A DNA stretch of 64,000 nucleotides from contig CM042696.1 in assembly GCA_023614405.1 (NCBI GenBank), positions 335,535,211-335,599,210 of the forward strand. Direction: 5' to 3'. This document shows positions 47,277 to 59,247 of this stretch, piece after piece. Numbering within the stretch: the first letter of the stretch is position 1; every line of letters begins with the position of its first letter. Below the pieces are notes generated by a model. It searched no databases, had not been told where the DNA came from, and saw only the letters and a list, made by a program, of their open reading frames with translations. Both the position numbers and the translations under genes were made by a program. Source of the stretch: Avena insularis. Lineage: Eukaryota > Streptophyta > Magnoliopsida > Poales > Poaceae.

Positions 47277-47907
47277 TTGCCTGATAGAAGCATGTCACGG
47301 ACGAGGAACCACATTTTGCTCAACAACAGCAGGGGTTCGAGTTAGACCACCCTGTCCAATAATAGCCGGGCGACTCCCAGTAGCAGGAGCTTCCACATCC
47401 AGTATGTTACAAATCAGCTTAACCACGCGAATCCAAGCAAACTGTTTCATCAACCCAATTAGCTGACTATCACATGCTATAGGAACCGTGAAGCCTTGTT
47501 CATCAATGAAGCTGAACCGTGCAGTCTGCTCTGGCCCCATTTCAGCAAGTTCACGCACAACAGCAACCGTACCAGGGATAGTACATAACTGCACAGGCGC
47601 TACTTCCATCTTCAGACAACTAGGTTGATTCCACTTGCTCTTCCCATCTGCTAATTTAAAGTGGTAGCGGCATAGGGTGACCATAACCGTGTATTTGGGT
47701 TCAGCGGAGATCCTACTTGACAGAAAATTGGGGACAAAAGATAAGAATTGTTTGTCAGCATCGTGCTAGCAAACAATTCTAGGTTCGATATATCTCTGTA
47801 ATTCCAATAGCCAGCTATCAGTTATAGGTAGTGCGAATAGCAAAGAGAAGAGTAGCTCACCCGCAATTAGCCAGAAGTACTTCTTCCTCGACAATAGGAT
47901 CTGCCAT

Positions 47908-48778
47908 CCTTCGTGCTGCTCAGCTCGTCAACGATAGAGGCGGGCTAGATCATTGCAACGGCTGGCACGACATTCGGCATTGGAGATCGGTACCAGCGAG
48001 TAGGCGCAGCAACTTGGCGTCGGAAGTAAAATGCCCGAAGAGATCATTCTGGTTGGAGAGAGGATTTCAACGCCGCTGGTGCTAGGGTTCATGCGAAAGG
48101 AGGGAGGGAGTGGATTTGTGAATTTGGTCAACACACCATGCTCCTTTAGTCCCTCGTTTTGCCTACGTGGTTGCCGCGAAGGCGCTCGCGTCACGAAAAC
48201 ATTACTGACATGGTGTCCCGACCGTCTACTTCATGGGGCAGTTTCACGGAATGTTTGGATTCGGTAGGGGTGAGATGAGTTTGCCTCGAAATGGCCCCTC
48301 TCGGTAGTTGGCGGCCCAACATTTGGAAACGCGGCAATTTCAGGCAACTTAGGTACTACGGTGCACTCGCCCGGGAACTTTGGTACCGCAAACAAACAGG
48401 CCCCGGCGCGTGGCGTGCGGTGCCTAGGCCGTGGGGTGCAGATGAAGCTGATCTGTCCATGGCCATTGCCTAGGACCACTTCGTTCCTTTTTTTCTTGAA
48501 TTTATTTCAAAATTTGGTTTGATTCCAGTTCATTGTTTGGATTTCTGTGTTCTTTGTATTTATATAGTTGATACATGTAAAATTAAATTGAAACAGACAT
48601 GAACAAAATGAAATTAGTGAATAATTTAGCAGTTGTAGGCCGTTTTCAATAAAATTTCGGTACGTTTTAGTCTATATTTTCACATATTTCACAACCAGTT
48701 TCACAAATTAGCACTAGTTTCAATCTAGTTTCAAAAATTAGTACATTTTGAGAAATTAGTACTTCTTAAAAAAATTAG
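47908..48778. other. Upstream flank of the MULE gene and AT-rich spacer
   Basis: 47908-48480 is moderately GC-rich and would hold the MULE promoter if 47907 is its first codon. I see no TATA box I would defend. 48481-48778 is AT-rich with repeated AGTTTCAAAAATTAGTAC-like phrases that also occur right after the MITE. No gene is recognised. Confidence 0.4.
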
Positions 48779-48951
48779 TACTCCCTCCGTCTCAAAATAG
48801 ATGTCTCAGATTTGTCAAAATTTGGATGAATCTAAACACTATTTAGTATATATATTTATCCAAATTTTGAAAAGCCTAAGACACTATTTAGTATATAGAT
48901 TCATCCAAATTTTGAAAAACCTAAGACATCTATTTTGAGATGGAGGGAGTA
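48779..48951. mobile_element. Stowaway (Tc1/mariner-type) MITE, 169 bp, TA target duplication
   Basis: The element (48781-48949) begins CTCCCTCCGTCTCAAAATA and ends with the inverted complement TATTTTGAGATGGAGGGAG. TA lies on both sides (48779-48780 and 48950-48951). The interior is a long imperfect palindrome around GTATATATATTTATCC. It has no coding capacity and would be mobilised in trans by a mariner transposase. Confidence 0.95.
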
Positions 48952-49483
48952 CTAGTTTCAAAAATTAGTACCACCTTTGCCAAGGATAGCTTTGGCTCAA
49001 ATGTCTTCGCTTGGAAGCACCAACATGGGTAGCATCGATTCCCAGAGCCCTTCCGCATCTGCCCATCGCAGTGCCCCTTCTACACTCCTCCACGCCACCA
49101 TGGCTATCCAGATGAAGAAGGAGCAACATCGACCTGCGAATCCTGAGGAAGCCGCACACAGGGCCTTTATTGAAGGAGCCAGAAGCCTTCCCCTCCAGCG
49201 CCGCCATCGGCTCTCTCCACGATAGCACTGCTATGAGGTTGGAGACGGTTACCAAGAGCTGAACATGGTAGAGATGTTTAACTCGTAGCTCCGCTGGCCA
49301 TCCTTATTCAGAGGGATGCGAGGTCGGAGCTGCTCCATAGGCACCACCTCCTTCCACCGGTGCGGTTGAGCAAATCAAGGCCAGTGTGTGGAATATCTGG
49401 AGGGCGACGATATCCACCCTACCCTCAAACGGCACAAGGGAACAACAAGAAAGAGCTATATCTACTACTAAAGACAGATTGAA
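48952..49483. other. Unassigned sequence before the second array
   Basis: Short frames on both strands (48965-49255 minus, 48977-49225 plus) overlap and show no domain. The sequence is more GC-balanced than its neighbours and may be a gene or transposon fragment, but I cannot identify it. Confidence 0.35.
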
Positions 49484-52400
49484 ACCACCACCCTAAACAA
49501 ATGCAACTATAAAACCATGTTTCATTAAATTCAAACCACACAAGCATGTTTCAAACAATTGAAAGCACAAAAACATGTTTGAAACAATAGAGACCACCAC
49601 CCAAGAACAAATGCAACCAAAAAACCATGTTTCCATAAATCAGAACTGCACAAGCATTTCTCAAACAATTGAAACCGGAAAAACATGTTTAAACAACATA
49701 ACCATGTTTGAAACAATTAAAACCACCACTCCAAACATTTGAAACCACTAAAACATGTTTGAATCACTTGAAACCACTAATACATGTTTGAAAACATTGA
49801 AACCACCACGTAAGAAGAACCGAACCACAAGACCAAGTTTCATTTAATTGAAACCACGAAACCATATTTGAACAATTGAAACCACCACTTCGAACATTTG
49901 GAACCACTAAAATATGTTTCAAACATTTGAAACCATTAATACTTGTTTGAAACAATTGAGACCACCACATAAGAAGAACCGGAACCATAAGACCAAGTTT
50001 CATTTAATTGAAACCACAAAACAATGTTTGAAATTATTAAAACCACCACTTCAAACATTTGAAACCACTAAAATATGTTTGAAACATTTCAAACCACTAA
50101 TACATGTTTGAAACAATTGAAACCACCACACAAGAAGAACCGGAACCACAAGACCAAGTTTAATTTTATTGAAACCACAAAACCATGTTTGAAACAATTG
50201 AAAATACCATCAAATATTTGAAACCACTAAAACATGTTTGAAACATTTTCAAACCACTAATACATGTTTGAAACAATTGAAATCACCACATAACAAGAAC
50301 CAAAACCACAAGATCAAATTTTATTGAAACCACAAAACCATGTTTGAAACAATTGAAAATACCACTTCAAACATTTGAAACCACTAAAACATGTTTGAAA
50401 CATTTTTAAACCACTAATACATGTTTGAAACAATTTGAATCACCACATAACAAGAACCATAACCACAATACCAAGTTTAATTTAATTGAAACCACAAAAC
50501 TATGTTTGAAACAATCGAAACCACCACTTCATACAGTTGAAACCACTAAAACATGTTTGAAACATTTGAAAGCACTAATACATGTTTGAAACAATTGAAA
50601 CCACCACATAAGAAGAATCGGAACCACAAGACCAACTTTGATTTAATTGAAACCATAGAACCATATTAGAAACAATTGAAACCACCACTCCAAACATTTG
50701 AAAACACTAAAACATGTTTGAAACATTTGAAACCGCTAATACATGGTTTAAAAAATTGAAACCACCACATAAGAAGAACCGAAATCGCAAGACCAAGTTT
50801 CATTTAATTGAAACCACAAAAACATGTTTGAAACAATTGAAGACGCCACTTCATACAGTTCAAACCATTAAAACATGTTTGAAATATTTGAAACCACTAA
50901 TACATGTTTAAAACAATTGAAACCACCACATAACTAGAACCAGAACCATAAGACCAAGTTTATTGAATTGAAACCACAAAATCATGTTTGAAACAATTTA
51001 AACCACCACTTCATACAGTTCAAACCACTAAAACATGTTTGAAACAATTAAAACCACTAATACATGTTTGAAACAATTGAAACCACCACATAACAAGAAC
51101 CGAAACCACAAGACCAAGTTTCATTGAATTGAAACCACAAAATCATGTTTGAAACAATTGAAACCACCACTTTATATAGTTCGAAACACTAAAACATGTT
51201 TGAAACAATTAAAACCACAACCTAACAACGACTGCAACCATAATTGAAACCACCACTTCAAACATTTGAAACCACAAAAACATGTTTGAAACATTTCAAA
51301 CCACTAATACATGTTTGAAACAATTGAAACCACCACATAACAAGAACCAAAACCATAAGACCAAGTTTCATTCAATTGAAACCACAAAACCATGTTTGAA
51401 ACAATTTAAACCACCAGTTCAAACTTTTGAAACCACTAAAACATGTTTCAAACATTTGAATCCACTAATACATGTTTGAAACAATTTAAACCACCACATA
51501 AGAAGAACCGGAATCACAAGACCAAGTTTCATTTAATTGAAACCACAAAACCTTCTTTGAAACAATTGATACCACCACATAAGAAGAACCGGAACCACAA
51601 GACCAAGTTCCATTTAATTGAAACCACAAAACCATGATTAAAACAATTGAAACCACCACTCCAAACATTTGAAACCACAAAAACAGGTTTGAAATATTTG
51701 AAACCACTAATACATGTTTGAAACAATTGAAACCACCACATAAGAAGAACCAGAACCATAAGACCAAGTTTCATTAAATTGAAACCACAAAATCATGTTT
51801 GAAACAATTGAAACCACCACTTCATACAGTTTAAACCACTAAAACATGTTTGACACAATTAAAACCACAACCTAACAACGGCTGCAACCAATATTGAAAC
51901 CACCACTTCGAACATTTAAAACCACTAAAACATGTTTGAAACATTTCAAACCACTACATATTTGAAAAAATTGAAACCACCACAAAACAAGAAGCGACAC
52001 CAGAAGACCAAGTTTCATTTAATTAAAACCACAAAACCATGTTTGAAACAATTGAAACCACCACTTCAAACTTTTGAAACCACTAAAACATGTTTCAAAC
52101 ATTTGAAACCACTAATACATGTTTCAAACAATTTAAACCACCACATCAGAAGAACCGACACCGCAAGACCAAGTTTCATTTAATTGAAACCACAAAACCT
52201 TCTTTGAAACAATTGATACCACCACATAAGAAGAACCGGAACCACAACACCAAGTTTCATTTAATTGAAACCATGTTTGAAACAATTGAAACCACCACTC
52301 CAAACATTTGAAACCACAAAAACATGTTTGAAATATTTGAAACCACTAATACATGTTTGAAACAATTGAATCCACCACATAAGAAGAACCGGAACCATAA

Positions 52401-53146
52401 GACCAAGTTTCATTTAATTGAAACCACAAAACCATGTTTGAAACAATTGAAACCACCACTCCAAACATTTGAAACCACTAAAACATGTTTGAAACATTTG
52501 AAACCACTAATAAATGTTAGAAAACAATTGAAACCACCACATAAGAAGAACCGAAACCACAAGAACAACTTTGATTTAATTAAAACCACAAAACCATCTT
52601 TGAAACAATTGAAACCACCACTCCAAACATTTGAAAACACTAAAACATGTTTGAATCATTTGAAACCACTAATACATGGTTGAAAAAATTGAAACCACCA
52701 CATAAGAAGAACCGGAACCACAAGACCAAGTTTCATTTAATTGAAACCACAAAACCATATTTGAAACAATTGAAACCACCACTTCATACAGTTTAAATCA
52801 CTAAAACATGTTTAAAACATTTGAAGCCACGAATACATGTTTGAAACAATTGAAACCACCACATAACAAGAACTAGAACCACAAGACCAAGTTTTATTAA
52901 ATTGAAACCACAAAATCATGTTTGAAATAATTGAAACCACCACTTCATACAGTTCAGACCACTAAAACATGTTTAAAACAATTAAAACCACCACCTAACA
53001 GCGACTGCAACCACAATTAAAACCATCACTTCAAACATTTGAAATCACTAAAACATGTTTGAAACATTTCAAACAACTAATACATGTTTGAAAAATTGAA
53101 CCCACCACATAACAAGAACCGGAACCAGATGACGAGGTTTCATCTC
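49484..53146. repeat. Second tandem array, about 160-bp period, about 23 copies
   Basis: The phrase CACCACATAAGAAGAACCGG recurs every 159-161 bp (for example 49811, 49970, about 50130, 50291, 50451). Each unit is made of about six shorter motifs of 22-29 bp, each starting GAAACCAC: two or three with ACATGTTTGAAACAATT or ATTTG endings, one CACTTCAAACATTT, one CACATAAGAAGAACCGG, and one CAAGACCAAGTTTCATTT. So it is a higher-order repeat of an ancestral motif of about 27 bp. Periodic translations rich in Lys/Thr/His arise but lack family features and are interrupted often. No relation to the 48-bp array beyond the shared AAACCAC string. Confidence 0.93.
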
Positions 53147-53158
53147 GTCAATGCCCAT

Positions 53159-54960
53159 TGTTATGGACTTGGGTTTTGGAGAAGATGGGGATGCTGGAGA
53201 TCATGGCACGGTTAACAGACAAGCAACCAGGGGACACGAGATTTACCCAGGTTCAGGCCCCCGGAGGGAAAACCCTACTCGCTTGCGCTCTTTGATTACG
53301 GCGGAACCGAAGTTATAGGGTCGCAGATTCGATCTGGCGTGGGCGTGTACGAAAAGTATGGATCATCTGCTCGTTGGCCCCTCCTAGCCTTTATATATGA
53401 GGAGGCTAGGTCTCAGGTACCGATACGAGTAGGTTACAAGTTGTATTCGAACTATAGTCTTGCTCTCCAAGGATCCGAAGGCGTCATGGGCCTTGGCCAC
53501 CCGAAAATCTTCATGGGCCAGCGTATGTCTGCTGTGGGCCTTCCTTGGGCTGGACCAGGTATGCTGAAGTTATGTACCAGTCGGGTATAACCATGTCAGT
53601 AGCCCCCGAGTGTTCAGTCGAATCGTAGATTCTGAGACTCTTCAATCCTTCGGTGTAACTCATCTTTCAAGAGAATGTGTAGGGATTGTTGATGCGTGTG
53701 CACGACTCACCCGACGGATCGGTCGATTAATCGTGTTAGGACAAAACAACACGATCTTCTTCAGGTGCAAGTCCCTCGACTCGAACCCGGAACATATGCT
53801 GGCGTAATTCGACTCAGGCCGCGGAGGACTTACAGGAGTGGAATTCCAGTGATTTTAAATGGTGTACCCAACGCGTCCGTCGAGAATTTTCATCGTACTG
53901 CTGGTGCGGATTCACACTAGTGAGCGCAGATCAGTCGTTGCTGTGCCATCGATGATATCTGTAGGTCTTATCTTTGCGTCGCAGACGCAGCATCCGAATG
54001 TTTATCACCGCGGAGGTGTTTCGGGTGGCCAAGGAGGATGTTACTCACTTAGCATTAATTGGGGAAGAGTTGCCGAAAAGTTTTTGCATGCGGATCCGGA
54101 AGATCGCAATCGAAGATTTCATAGGGTGCGCGACCAGCGCTCCCTATGGGAGTAGCCCCCGAGTGTCTGTTCGAGTCGTAGACTCGAGCGGAGACTTTTA
54201 GTGCGAGCATTGCTCAGTTGTTTAGTCCGTAGGACTCGAAAATTTTCGGTGCTGAAATCCTTCCTCCCTATGGGAGCAGCCCCCGAGTCCGTAGTGGAGT
54301 CGTAGACTCGACGTAGGACTCGAAGAATAGCTTTGCAGTGTGATATCTTGATTATTCTTGGTGCGGCCGCCCAGCTTGAGTAGCCCCCGAGTGTCTGGCA
54401 GAGTCGTAGACTCGGGCAGAGACTCGAGTCTTGTATTTGTGTAGTTGTAGTAGGAAAATCTCGTGGGCGTACCGATGACCCGGAAGTACATCGGGTGCGC
54501 GACCAGCGCTCCTGATAGGAGTAGCCCCCAAGTATTTAGTCGAATCGTAGATTCGAGTGAGTACTTTAATGTGGAGCCGGGTTATTGCTAGTATAGCTGT
54601 TGATGACGTCAGTGCTGACGATCAATGACCTCAAGCGTCTGCTGCGCCAGATATGACTTGACTGGACGATGCGTGGGTCCCACTTCCTGACTTTGAATTG
54701 ACCGGTCACGCGTGGCGTGGAGATGATTACGGTGTTTCCTTGATCTCCGCGCATAGTGGACGTCGTGGGAACGACGTTTCGTTTTGGTGCTGACACGTGT
54801 TCGGCCAGATCTGCCATTGGCGTTAGGTCTTCTTGATGGACGGTCAGCGTGCGTCGTCTTTGCTGTTATAATCCGTGGTGAAATCGTGGTATGTCTTTTA
54901 CCGCAGCAGTTCATCTGTCCATTGCTTCCTTGCGCTCGAGCGATTCTTGCTGCATGCTGA
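53159..54960 (-). repeat. 3' LTR of the Tat-like element (right boundary uncertain)
   Basis: It begins TGTTATGGACTTGG directly after the second array. It contains repeated AGCCCCCGAGT phrases followed by GTCGTAGACTCG-like words near 53598, 54152, 54280, 54382 and 54523 (the last as AGCCCCCAAGT). The inner end lies somewhere in 54600-55000; no clear CA plus polypyrimidine boundary could be fixed by eye. Confidence 0.6.
53389..53400 (-). promoter_or_regulatory. Candidate LTR TATA box on the minus strand
   Basis: The minus strand reads CATATATAAAGG. It sits in the LTR in the orientation needed to drive leftward element transcription, with GC-rich flanks typical of a core promoter. Start-site position is not determined. 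Confidence 0.55.
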
Positions 54961-55020
54961 GAGTTCCTTTCGCATTTCCTTTGTCTTCGTCATTGGCAAC
55001 GCCACCACCGCCGTAGCGCC

Positions 55021-58000
55021 ATGGGGAAGAAGAAATCCTCATCTGCAGTTGGGACCAGCGCTGCCGGAGGCAAGAAGGGCGCCGCCGCTGCTCGTGTCAC
55101 CGATGGTGGCTGGCGGCGATCAGAGACGCGGGAGAGCGATCTTCGCAAGCTGCACGAGCGGAGCCTGATCCCGCAGGACGCGACGGCTGTGAGACTCCCC
55201 GGCAATGAGGTAATCCCCCGTCCCCCATCTGGGTACCGGGTTATGTTCGTCGCCTTTGTTTTGCGTGGGTTTTCGTATCTAGTCCATGACTTCCTTCGTG
55301 GACTGCTCTTCTTCTATGGGGTTCAACTCCATCATTTGTCTCCCAATTCTCTTCTCCACATCGCGTGCTTTATCACACTTTGCGAGTGTTGGCTTGGCAT
55401 TGAGCCGCACTTTGGCCTTTTCCGGAAGCTGTATTCCGTGAGGAGGCAGTCTGGTTCGGATGGTGTGTATCCCATTGGGGGTTTCATCATCTCTCTTAGT
55501 CCCGATGTCCAATTCTTTTCCTTCTCCATGTCCGAATCTGTCCAGTACTGGCGGAGGAAATGGTTTTACATCCGTGACTCCGTGCTGCCTGGGCAAGATT
55601 TTGGTCTCGTTCCTTTTGACCCCTCCCAGTTAATTGTGAAGAAGAGGTCCTGGAAAAATCAGATCTTAGACGGTGAGGTGGCGGAGATAGAGGCCTTGTA
55701 CCGTCGGGTGGAGGAGCTCCAATTGATTCCTGAGAAGGAGGTGAACGGTGTCGACATCATCCGGGTGTTTCTTGAGCGTCGGGTGCAGCCGCTCCAGGTG
55801 AGAGCGCACCCGATGTTTCTTTACTCTGGGCGCCGTGTTCCGACGAGGGTTTCGAGCGAGAAAATCTCCGAGGTGGAACTTGACAGGGCTCTTCGCGTGC
55901 TGTTGAAGTTCAAGGCCGACGAGGAAATCCCGGGGAAGTCGTTGACTCCGCCCTTTTCGTCGACGTTGGCCGTGCCAAAGGTGTAGATTTGCGCACGTAG
56001 TGCTTCCCTTATGTTTTTGTCAGTTGTGTACTTGTGTCCTTTGTTTGCTAACAAAGTTTCTTCTCATCTTGTAGAGCTTCAAAGTGCCAGGCATGGCGCC
56101 ACCATTGCCCGAAAGGTATCCGAATGCCCCGGATAATGAAGTGGTGGATTCCGTGTCCGAGCTTCCTTCGGCGCGATCTCCGGTGGAGGATGCCGACGAT
56201 TCGGGTGAGGATCATTCGAGCAAGCGATCACGGAGCTCGAGCGAGTCTTCGGATGCTTCGACTCCTCCGACTCCCAGGAATCCTCGGGGTCTTGAGCGTC
56301 ATGATGATGTTCAGGGGGGTTCTTCCTCTCCCATTCCTGCCATTCCTGTGCGAGCTGTTGCTCCGCACCCGCCAGCAAAGCGGAAGAAGGAAGAGAAGAA
56401 GGAGGAGAAGAGGGCCCGGAGGGCTTCTCCTATCTTTGACCTGAGCGCGTTGGGCTCGTAAGTGTTCTTTTTGCCACTGTTGTCTTTTGCTCACTTGTTA
56501 TTTTTGCGCCTGTGTTGATTGATTCGTATGTAGGCAATCCTCCGACGGCTCGAGTGATGGAGCGCGCGAGATGATGGGGGAGTCGAACATTGCGTCGCCG
56601 CCTCCGCAGACGGTGGCGACTTCGGGTGGTGCTGCACCAGTTCCTCTTGTGCAGGAGAGGCTGGTGGTTGCGCCTCAGAATTTCGCAGGCGGGCCTGCGG
56701 GTTTGCCTTCGGAGCACGTAAGTTTTTCTGGTTCATGTCACGGGGGGAGCCCCCGGGCATCTTCGTGTGCTTATGTTGTGTTTGCTTCTTTGTTTTGGGC
56801 GGAGCCCCCATGTCGTGCTCTTACTGCTATTGCTTTTTCCTGCAGCCTTGTGTCCGAGAGGCCAAGCGGCTGGTGGAGGAGCACCTGACGCTGGAGGTGA
56901 AACTGCGGCAGCTGCAAGGTATTCATCTGTCGTGGAGTACTCATCTTGCTATGTCTTGGTCCTGTTTGTTGACACTTGCTTGTTGTAAATGTAGAGGAGC
57001 ATAACGACTCTCTCCATGAGGTTGATGCTCTGAAGAAGAGCCTTGGCCAATTGAAGCAGAAGGCCGAAGCTGCCGCTGAGGCGAAAGAGCGCCTTGAGCT
57101 GGAGCTGACGAAGGCAGCCGGAGCGAAAGAGCGTCTGCAGCAGGAAGCCGCAGGTCGTGAGAGGGGCGGCGGCGGAAAAGCTCATGGCTGCTGCCAAGGC
57201 AATTTCGGGTGAGTGCTAGCTTTTGCACTTGCTCCTTTTTCTTCGGGTCCTCTTCTATGTTGCTTTTCTTCATGTTTTCTTCTGTTTTGTCTCAGATGCC
57301 GCAGGCATCGAGTTTGACCGTGGTGCTCTGGAGCACGGGAGTGCTCTAGATGATGCCACTGTGGCGGTCGAAGACCGCTGCAGCACCGTCGTCAACTCCC
57401 TTGCCAAGGCAAAGGAGGTCCTTGGCCGCTTCTACCAGGAGCTCTTCTCGAAGGGCGCAACCCTTGAAGATGTGGGTGCTCTGGCAGAGGCTCTGTCAGC
57501 CGAAGCGCCTGCAGCGCATAAGCGCAGCGTATGGGCATCGGCGCGCCGTCCGGGCTGGCGATGGCCATGGCGGCCGGGCGGAGCTGACTTGCCCAGATCA
57601 CTTCTCGGATGCCGACGGGCGGATGGATCAGAGGTAGCCTTCGCTGCTTACTCCGGCCGCTGCAGCATTTATATGGGCCCAAACTCATTGACTTGTTGTG
57701 CGAGTACGCAAGGGCAAAGCAGGCGAGGCCAAAGCTAAGCGCCTGGCTCGAGGCGACTTCGGTGTCCACGCCTTAGGCATAGGAGATGTAGGGTAGTATG
57801 TAGTTTACTTTTGCTGTAAATATCTTTTGTAGCACCATTCTTGAGCCACGTAGTGGCCTTATTTAATGAATTCCTCCGAGTTGGGCTTTATCTTTGGCTG
57901 AGTATCTATGTGCCTTCTTTTTCTTCTGCTTTAGGTTCCTTCGGGTGTTGACCCAGTTGGTACTTCATCTGAAAGGCCCTTGCGAGCATCGTTGGATGAT

Positions 58001-58594
58001 TCCTCGCAGCTCGCTTTTCTGCGGGATCGCGTGCGCAGCTTGGAGAGGGATTTGCTTGGGCTACGCGGTCGTGCTGACGTTTGGAAGTCCAAAGCAGACC
58101 GTAGTGCAGCCAGAGAGGAATACTTGATGGCGGAGCTGGGTCGGCTGTCCGAGCAGCTGCAGTGTAAGTTGATCCTTCTTTCGAGCCGTAGCTTAGTTCT
58201 TCGGGTGAGCCTGCTGGCCTTACTCTTGTTCTATGCTGTTGTCGCAGGTGCGAATCTTGCGCCGAAGGAAGAAAAGGAGCGCATTGCTGTTCGAATCAAT
58301 TGTTTGACTCAACAGGACATGGAAGCCGGTGGCTTCTTTTGGGTGGATCGCGATCGTGCCATGGTTCTGGCGACGGTGCAGGATCGCGTCTTCCAGGTTT
58401 CGCGGGTGCTCCGCCAGGTGCAGACATCGCTGTCCTCGGTGTTGCACGTCATGTTTCCGTTGGATGGCGCGCCGACGACCCTTGCAGGTCTTCTGGCGAA
58501 GTTTCGAGTGCCGCAATGTCAAGGAGCTGGTGCGGCAGCTTGTCGCAGGGTGAAGGCTGCCTTGTCTCTTGTGAGGGTGCATCGCCTGATGTAG
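55021..58594 (+). pseudogene. Antisense gene of the Tat-like element (Transposase_28 domain, coiled coil), multi-exon, decayed
   Basis: Exon 1 (55021-55980, ATG at 55021) encodes a Lys/Ala-rich start and the grass 'putative gypsy type transposon' domain (FLRGLLFFYGVQLHHLSPNS, ECWLGIEPHFGLFRKLY, FSMSESVQYWRRKWFYI). GT-AG junctions keep phase into exon 2 (56075-56457, Ser/Pro/Glu-rich with a KRKKEEKKEEKRARR basic stretch), exon 3 (56534-56717), exon 4 (56846-56918), exon 5 (56995 to about 57208, coiled coil LKQKAEAAAEAKERLELEL) and exon 6 (from 57296, VNSLAKAKEVLGRFYQELF). Later segments (about 57930-58594) encode another coiled coil and FFWVDRDRAMVLATVQDRV. Frames slip near 57150, 57530 and 58510. 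The protein's function is unknown; antisense position in Tat elements is established. A poly(A)-like AT-rich stretch near 57800-57870 could end an earlier isoform. Confidence 0.75.
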
Positions 58595-59247
58595 ATTTGG
58601 CTCTTTGTGGCCGGGCCACCTCCTCGACCAGATGGTGGTGAGTGGAATATGCGTCCGCATTACGCGGCTGTAAGGCAGTATGCCGAACAGATTGTAGATT
58701 TGTTTGAGCAGCGTGCTTAGGCTATTCTTCAGAATAGGTAGGACCTGAAAATAAACAGATAGATGTAAAATTTGTATATTGCGGCTGGGCGTGTATGTGC
58801 CCTTTGTTGTAAAGGTTAAGCTTATGGCGAGCACGCGGTGCTTTGATTTAGTACGTGCCCTTTTCGTTTGCCTGACATGGTCAGCTACTCAGGTGTACAC
58901 GTTTTGTCCTCAGTCGATGAAATCGTGAGGTGGGGGGAGCCCCCGAGCACGTAGTGCTTTGATTTAGTACGTGCCCTTTTCGTTTGCCTGACGTGGTCAG
59001 CTACTCAGGTGTACACGTTTTGTCCTCAGTCGATGAAATCGTGAGGTGGGGGGAGCCCAGTGCGTTAGTAGCATGTAATCAAAGTTGCGGAGAAATAGTC
59101 AACGAAGGTTGGGAGCGAACACTTAGCTTTATTTGTAGCGTAATGGAGGAGGTACATGGTTGCTGAGTAGCCTTGGTAAGCCTTATTGAAAGTAAAAGGG
59201 TACATTGCCCATTGCTATGGGTAGAATAAATCGCAGTGCGAGACGTT
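58595..59247. other. Spacer between the antisense gene and integrase, with 116-bp tandem duplication
   Basis: 58829-58944 and 58945-59057 are two nearly identical copies beginning GAGCACG and ending GTGGGGGGAGCCC. Corresponding points are 116 bp apart (58838 and 58954), with only two or three differences. The rest shows no gene. Confidence 0.8.

Larger units (their letters stand above)
36699..47907 (-). mobile_element. Mutator-like element (MULE) transposase region, interrupted by a nested Gypsy element
   Basis: MULE transposase domains are collinear on the minus strand, with the N-terminal part at 45250-47907 and the catalytic part at 36699-39102. They are separated only by a complete retroelement insertion with a TACTG target-site duplication. 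I could not find terminal inverted repeats by eye, so the true element ends are unknown. The GRF gene just left (35731-36318) might or might not be internal cargo. Confidence 0.8.
45245..47907 (-). pseudogene. MULE transposase N-terminal region with internal repeats
   Basis: This continues the transposase frame across the retroelement insertion (…NMMCAV on this side, LGIRDDGRDSE on the other). Upstream are basic Ser/Thr/Asn-rich repeats, three copies of 84 bp = 28 residues (45631-45880). Next comes a module containing GNMSKKAIKVKDTRDLVVPF and GEVYFHLIVQMV (46100-46375). A PB1-like-looking stretch with YDEFDVILGRYDPEVVEL lies near 46430-46500, and an Ala/Pro-rich linker has a 177-bp duplication (from 46923 and 47100). 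The N-terminal segment (47295-47684) contains FSFIDEQGFTVPI. A possible first exon (47861-47907) starts MADPIVEEEVLLANCG with a GTGAGC donor. Frames change near 46390, 45850-46000 and 45430-45530, so several indels are present, unlike the catalytic half. Confidence 0.6.

Noticed and set aside
34428..49000. Complete MULE with terminal inverted repeats enclosing the GRF and acidic-protein genes
   Set aside because: No convincing inverted termini or 8-11 bp target duplication could be found by eye, so the element limits were not claimed.
48965..49255. 96-codon minus-strand frame as a gene
   Set aside because: Overlapped by a comparable plus-strand frame and without motifs; left as unassigned.
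49484..53146. Lys/Thr/His-rich short open frames
   Set aside because: They are periodic translations of the 160-bp array, frequently interrupted and not conserved in phase because the period varies by 1-2 bp.
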